Positions 59,912 to 64,000 of a DNA stretch of 64,000 bases are shown piece by piece. The notes under the pieces are model-generated. The model saw nothing but the letters and a program-made list of their open reading frames with translations, was not told the DNA's origin and did not search any database. Both the position numbers and the translations under genes were made by a program. Each line of letters begins with the position of its first letter. Within the stretch, counting starts at the first letter, position 1. The stretch is from Nannobrachium achirus (lineage: Eukaryota > Chordata > Actinopteri > Myctophiformes > Myctophidae), in the NCBI GenBank assembly GCA_963921795.1, contig OY997643.1, positions 15,323,620-15,387,619 of the forward strand, read 5' to 3'.

Positions 59912-60423
59912 AGCTATACTGTGTAAGTTGCTCAACTGGTGGTCTGTAGAAGTATAGCAAACCGCGGTCGCGTCTGCTTTTTTCGTCCGTTTTTCGCCGC
60001 GGACCGGGCCGTTAGACCACCGCGTCCGCCTCGCCTCGCCGAGACGCTTTCAATGAAGTCTCCCGTGTCCTTCTACGAGCAGCGGTTGGGGAGTTACATG
60101 CTAGACTCCTCCAGTGTAAACACTGCAGTGTACTTCCTGAAGGCGTGTTTCCTAAACCCACCAGAGAGCCCGGCAGTGTAAGATCTGCGCTGTGATTGGC
60201 CGGTAGTGTATCATGTGTGTATGATCTGCAATGTGATTGGCGGATGATGCAGATGACGTCATTTTGCCGGGAAATCCCGCCCCTGTCAAGGCTAAGTAGA
60301 AAACATATAAAGAAAAGGCTTTTGGGGCTGAAATGAACGGAGTGGGGGTTCTAAAACTTTAGCGATTTAATAGTTAGGACAATTTTAAGATAGGTTTTAT
60401 AAAAAAAGTTACATAGTATAACT
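59912..60423. mobile_element. 512-bp TTAA-flanked MITE with proven empty site
   Basis: TTAA at 59908-59911 and 60424-60427. Ends AGCTATACTGTGTAAGTTGC and AAAAGTTACATAGTATAACT are inverted. The other arm of the inverted repeat, at 61340-61352, shows the site without it (on that strand CTGCTTCAAGTAGG). Interior GC-rich (59960-60060) without a convincing frame. Confidence 0.92.
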
Positions 60424-61002
60424 TTAAGTAGGATGTGAGGGGTCTAACTAGGGTTCTACCACTTTTTCTAGTCACATGTTCAAATACTGGATTCTGATTG
60501 GCTAAATTCCGGAGGTTATGGCAGAACAACCGCCGCAGTTGTGTGAGGACGAGATCAATGCGCCTCAGTGTACATCCGGGGACTTCAGGAGGTAGTCGGA
60601 ACACCTTTCCCCCAACCAACATATGACGGTCGTAGCGGTCCTATGTTTACTAACGTGCGTACGACGTCGCCGATTTATTTGGATCCAATGCAATCCGCCA
60701 ACTTTAAAGCCCCTTTTCTCTGAACCTATGCCTTTCTGGAAGCGAACAGCCTCTATTTACGGCCGGAACGGTCCTTCTAACTGACGTTAGCTTAGCTGTA
60801 TGCTAGACATCTTTCTCTGCATGGAGTTGGCGTCATCTGGTGGTGAGTAGAAGATGTTGTTTGTGGAACTATTTGCTGTCGTCGCGGAAGTTTTATAGGC
60901 AATAATGATTGTAACTTAATATCCTTGCAAGTTACAACTATGTGTTTTCTTTCATGTATACGGAAAAAAGTGGTAGAAAAGCTATTTACCACTCGGGGTC
61001 GG

Positions 61003-61103
61003 ACATTATGCTCTGATAATGTCCTGTGTGAGGGTGTTATCGGACTCGGCTTCGCCTCGTCCGATCACCCCCTCACACAGGACATTATCAGAGCATAATG
61101 TCC
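61003..61103. repeat. Nearly perfect 45-bp-arm hairpin
   Basis: GGACATTATGCTCTGATAAT GTCCTGTGTGAGGG and its exact inverse flank the loop TCGGCTTCGCCTC. Inverted pairs of this strength extrude readily and are hard to clone. Confidence 0.93.
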
Positions 61104-61129
61104 TCTCACTCGGGGTAAATTGCTTACGT

Positions 61130-61320
61130 TTGTCATGATGCTGAATCCATTGCAATTTGTTTTGCACAAAAAACATTCCTTGGGCTAAAAATGGCCCCAG
61201 AAAATGATGGTTTAGTGATGAAAAGTGATGAGTCATCACCTTTTGTGGGCGTTTTCTGGGGCCAATGAATGTTTTTTTGTGCAAAACAAATGCTTGCAAT
61301 GGATTCAGCATCATGACAAA
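61130..61320. repeat. Inner inverted repeat
   Basis: TTTGTCATGATGCTGAATCC...GGCCCCAGAAAATG is mirrored by TTTTCTGGGGCC...GGATTCAGCATCATGACAAA with a 35-bp spacer. Confidence 0.92.
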
Positions 61321-61893
61321 CCCCTAGTTAGACCCCTCACATCCTACTTGAAGCAGATTTTTTTCTGGGTATTTTCCTCCTGTATAGAAAGTCGATGGGA
61401 GCCCAACTTGATTTGGCCGCTGTGGGTATTTGCAGTGAGCAGATCAGGGTAGATTTTTTTATCCTGGCTAGTAGACCTAATTTCCTGACAGAATCAGTTG
61501 AAAAACGAAATAATAACATTTTGTCCAACCTCTGCCTTATATTTACCGGCCTAAATACATTCAGTATGGAGAAGCAGATGCAGAAGCACATTGACATGAT
61601 ATGCACTGACATGATAGGCACGGCACTGCACCACACCACATTTTCATATCTAGCTTTTCCATTACAGTATTTTTTGAGGCCCGGACAAAGCCAGATGTTG
61701 GAGCAAAAAAATAGCAGATAATAAAAATAGAAAATATTGAGGTGAAAAAACTTTGAGCACCACTGATATAGAAACAGGAGCAGAGTGTCGGCGTGAGTCC
61801 GGTTCGCTATTTGACCTGAATGATCTTATATCTTATAGTATCTTATAGTAAACATCGGAGAATTTGTTTTTATCCTGTCTGTTTGTCTTTCAG

Positions 61894-61986
61894 CCCGTGG
61901 TTCAATGTGTTGTTTGTAGCCCGTATTCAGCACGTCACACTTCTACCCCTTTCATCGACTGCGTTAGAAGAAAAGATGAGAAGACG
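61894..61986 (+). CDS. rarres2: Chemerin-like protein, exon 3
   Basis: 31 codons between tttgtctttcag and gtaatt, phase 0 at both ends. PVVQCVVCSPYSARHTSTPF then IDCVRRKDEKT provides three Cys; the C-V-V-C pair matches the C-L-A-C of mammalian chemerin, a spacing cathelicidins lack. With exon 2 this makes five of the six Cys expected; the sixth would be in the missing last exon. Confidence 0.85.
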
Positions 61987-62028
61987 GTAATTAGCCATGA
62001 TGATTAATCAGCATATATATACTGTATA

Positions 62029-62029
<1 letters not shown>

Positions 62030-62081
<52 letters not shown>
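62030..62081. repeat. (GT)n microsatellite
   Basis: About 50 bp, directly after the ATATATATACTGTATATA run in intron 3. Confidence 0.97.
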
Positions 62082-62082
<1 letters not shown>

Positions 62083-62084
<2 letters not shown>

Positions 62085-62200
62085 GGGCATTCACGAATAG
62101 TGATTTTTTGAATTCGAATTAATCGACCTCAAAGTATTCGAATAGTCGGAATTCGACGGGAATTATATATATATTTTTTCATCCAATAAAAACGAGCCAT
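62083..62200. mobile_element. MITE-like end with TTCGAATA words
   Basis: TAGGGCATTCACGAATAGTG and GAATTCGAATTAATCGACCT, GTATTCGAATAGTCGGAATT are typical of a fish hAT repeat. The far end is not found. Confidence 0.5.
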
Positions 62201-62493
62201 TCTCGGCCTCTCAATCATTGATGCGCTGTTTCAAGTCTTGAACACAACATGCGAGTGAGGGTTAACCACTGGAGGCGGGACAGACCTGAAGGTTAGTGAA
62301 ATACGATTGGCTATTGACCGTGGCATTTACAAATGAGCCGCGACCTGATTGGACTAAGCGACCAGCAAGTATGGGTGCGCTCAGTGCTTCCCCTGGAACA
62401 GTACATTTGACAGCTGTATAGTTTGCCTGCATCACAGCGCAACAGTTTCTAATCAGTTTCTCTTTCATGCTCTAAAATAAAAAGACTTTAACC

Positions 62494-62630
62494 CAGCGGT
62501 TCACATTACCAAACAGTTTAGCCCGTGACCCAAAATAGAAATTAGACAATCGCCCAGGACCCAAACTAGTGAAAACAGCAGATCTACAAGCTCACAACGC
62601 CGCGGCTCGCACCGTGAGCTGGTGGAAATA
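62494..62630. mobile_element. hAT-like fragment with core left arm
   Basis: CAGCGGTTCACATTACC, CCCGTGACCCAAAATAG, CCCAGGACCC, then GAAAACAGCAGATCTACAAG and CTCACAACGCC (62571-62600). The right arm is cut after GTGAGCTGGTGG. Confidence 0.65.
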
Positions 62631-62861
62631 ATAATAAAAAATGACTGTTCAAACAAATCTATAATCAGCAACAGGCAGTTAGGGTCGATCCATACCGTTA
62701 TAATTTCGGTTCGGGAGGACGCCCCGACCCGAAATTATTTAGGTTCGGGGGAAGTTCATTCATACTTTCTTAACGGCTAGTGCCCAAGTCGCTTGTAAAT
62801 ATTGGAGGTCCGTGGCATGACGATGTTTGTGGCCGATGAATGAGCATTGCAGGGCGGATAC

Positions 62862-63471
62862 TAGCTCTGGTCCATCGCGTCACCTCCCGCATCGCTCGAG
62901 CCTTACCTGATTGCAGGCCGCGGCACGGGGCGGAGTGACCGCGGCAAGGGGCGGAGTGAACGCGGCGGTTATCGTGGGCTTCGGTGACGTGTGCAGTGGG
63001 GCGACGGTGAGATTCGAACTAGTGATCTCTGGCACTCAAGTCGGCGACGCTATCCATTCAGCCATCAATGCTGATGTTTATCGTGGGCTTGCCCAGGCCT
63101 TACGGCCTGGGCATAAATATAACGATTGCATTCACCACGGCTTCGTAACTCGCGCGGCGCTCCGCCGGCCGCGCGGCCCTGGCCCGCTCTTCGCGGCCAC
63201 TCGCGCCTGCGGCGCTCGGGGGCGAAGAGCAGGACCAAGGTCCGCTGGCCTTCGCGCCGCTTGCAATGTCGTGGACAATAATCAAACGCCTCCGCCCACC
63301 GCCGCGTTCACTTACGGTAGCGTTCACTCCGCCCCTTGCCGCGTTCACTCCGCCCCTTGCCGCGTTCACTCCCCTTGCCGCGTTCACTCCGCCCCGTGCT
63401 CCGGTCTGCAATCAGGTATACTAGCATCGCTCCGGGAGCGATGCGGGAGGTGACGCGATGGACCAGAGCTA
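62862..63471. mobile_element. Foldback element with 9-bp TSD (Mutator-like)
   Basis: 610 bp with a perfect 9-bp TSD GGCGGATAC (62853-62861, 63472-63480). The first 35 bp, beginning TAGCTCTGGTCCATCGCGTC, are a perfect inverted copy of the last 35. Inverted similarity continues about 100 bp further through a 20-bp minisatellite (GGGGCGGAGTGAACGCGGCA). Long termini with 9-bp TSDs are typical of Mutator-like elements. The interior is GC-rich with hairpins (GCCCAGGCC TTAC GGCCTGGGC at 63090). The 180-codon frame here is a repeat artefact. Confidence 0.85.
63001..63066 (-). pseudogene. tRNA-like sequence inside the foldback element
   Basis: On the minus strand GATGGCTGAATGGATAGCG is a good A box with a pairing D arm, and CTAGTTCGAATCTCACC a good B box; a CTTGAG anticodon-like loop lies between. 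The acceptor ends do not pair, so it is a relic or SINE head, not a functional tRNA. Confidence 0.55.
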
Positions 63472-63480
63472 GGCGGATAC

Positions 63481-63834
63481 ATAATTCTGACTACACTGAA
63501 TGACTGGAGGTCCAGTGAGTAGCAGCTCCAGCAGGCAGCAGCACCAGCGGGCCGGGGTCTCTTCTCTCTCACTCACACTCACAAACGCTCGGCTCGAGCT
63601 CTGTCAAAAACATTTAATCTACAAGCTCACATTATAGACGTGCCGCCTCCCTTGCTGCATGTCATCACGCAGTCACAACTCGTCGTGGAAAAGGAAAACA
63701 TATCAACACGGAACACTAGCAATTAGCAAAGTTGTGTTTAAGCTCCTCTTTTCTCTTTAAAGCGGTCGGCGACGCGTTAGCAGCGATTAACCTCGCCTAC
63801 CAGGCTTTCTCCCGCAGCGATACACGCAGCAAAG

Positions 63835-63837
<3 letters not shown>
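63481..63837. other. Interval without recognised genes
   Basis: A core left-arm relic AATCTACAAGCTCACATTAT is at 63616. The last chemerin exon is not seen here. Confidence 0.4.

Positions 63838-63888
<51 letters not shown>
63838..63888. repeat. (GT)n microsatellite
   Basis: About 50 bp of GT followed by a CGCGCGCGC run. Confidence 0.97.
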
Positions 63889-63889
<1 letters not shown>

Positions 63890-64000
63890 GCGCGCGCGCC
63901 TCCCAGTCCACCAGCTGAATATGTATCCGCTCTCTGATGCCCAATACACGGCCACACAAGCATTTGGAAGTCGGCGTGTCTCCCACTCAAACGACGTCTG

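Larger units (their letters stand above)
59724..61540. repeat. Long inverted repeat in intron 2
   Basis: Outer arms: 59724-59907 plus 60428-60452 on the left, 61318-61540 on the right. They are inverted copies at about 90% by eye (CAGGTTGGACAAAATTG versus CATTTTGTCCAACCTCTG). Only the left arm carries the TTAA element at 59912. Two further inverted pairs lie inside. Confidence 0.9.
59686..61893. other. Intron 2, largely a nested inverted repeat
   Basis: The intron is filled by the long inverted repeat 59724-61540 and elements within it. The remaining 61541-61893 has only a core-like relic AAAAAATAGCAGATAATAAA at 61705 and a GAGCACCACTGATATAGAAA fragment at 61755. Confidence 0.7.

Noticed and set aside
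57559..61986. Cathelicidin identity for the cystatin-fold gene
   Set aside because: Cathelin domains have four Cys without a C-x-x-C pair; the exon 3 C-V-V-C and the T-x-C-R-K motif fit chemerin better.
63001..63066. Functional tRNA gene
   Set aside because: A and B boxes are good but the acceptor stem does not pair, and it sits inside a mobile element.
62911..63453. 180-codon Ala/Arg-rich frame
   Set aside because: It lies wholly inside the inverted-repeat element and its GC minisatellite, with an opposing open frame.

Overview
The window is eukaryotic and almost certainly from a ray-finned fish. Signs are split coding exons with GT/AG borders, very dense dinucleotide microsatellites, L2-type LINE tails and tRNA-derived SINEs of the fish type, Angel-like TTAA elements, and swarms of short hAT-like inverted-repeat elements (MITEs) with 8-bp target-site duplications (TSDs). 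Nothing suggests bacterial sequence. No genus can be named from sequence alone. Well under 2% is recognisable coding sequence.

Layout. 1-5250: a stretch that may carry an unrecognised multi-exon gene on the + strand (four exons whose splice phases fit each other). 5276-6980: a 65-bp minisatellite that passes into a 345-bp higher-order duplication. 7700-11430: MITEs. 11431-20238: one young LTR retrotransposon on the minus strand with 398-bp LTRs differing at a single base, a Gln-like primer site and a purine tract, but no coding capacity in its 8-kb interior. 20246-37430: MITEs, microsatellites and LINE fragments. 37640-39060: a satellite-like block carrying many copies of a perfect CArg-box 10-mer. 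39500-57350: more microsatellites, nested LINE/MITE/LINE insertions, SINEs and hAT elements. 57559-61986: three in-phase exons of a chemerin-like (rarres2-type) secreted protein on the + strand, whose introns hold MITEs and a large inverted repeat. 62862-63471: a foldback element with a 9-bp TSD.

The most interesting signal is a shared palindromic core, arm consensus roughly AGCAGATCTACAAGCTCACA. It occurs about 30 times in 64 kb, at or near the centre of at least six MITE families whose terminal sequences are otherwise different. Arms within one copy share private substitutions, which points to arm-to-arm homogenisation. At least two elements are half one family and half another, joined exactly at the palindrome. 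This looks like a mobile or recombinogenic hairpin module that links MITE families. I know of no description of it, but I cannot search.

Insertion order can be read in several places. The LTR element landed inside the TSD of an older MITE; a TA-flanked MITE sits in an L2 LINE and itself holds another LINE fragment; a hAT element interrupts one palindrome copy; and two TTAA elements sit inside one hAT element.
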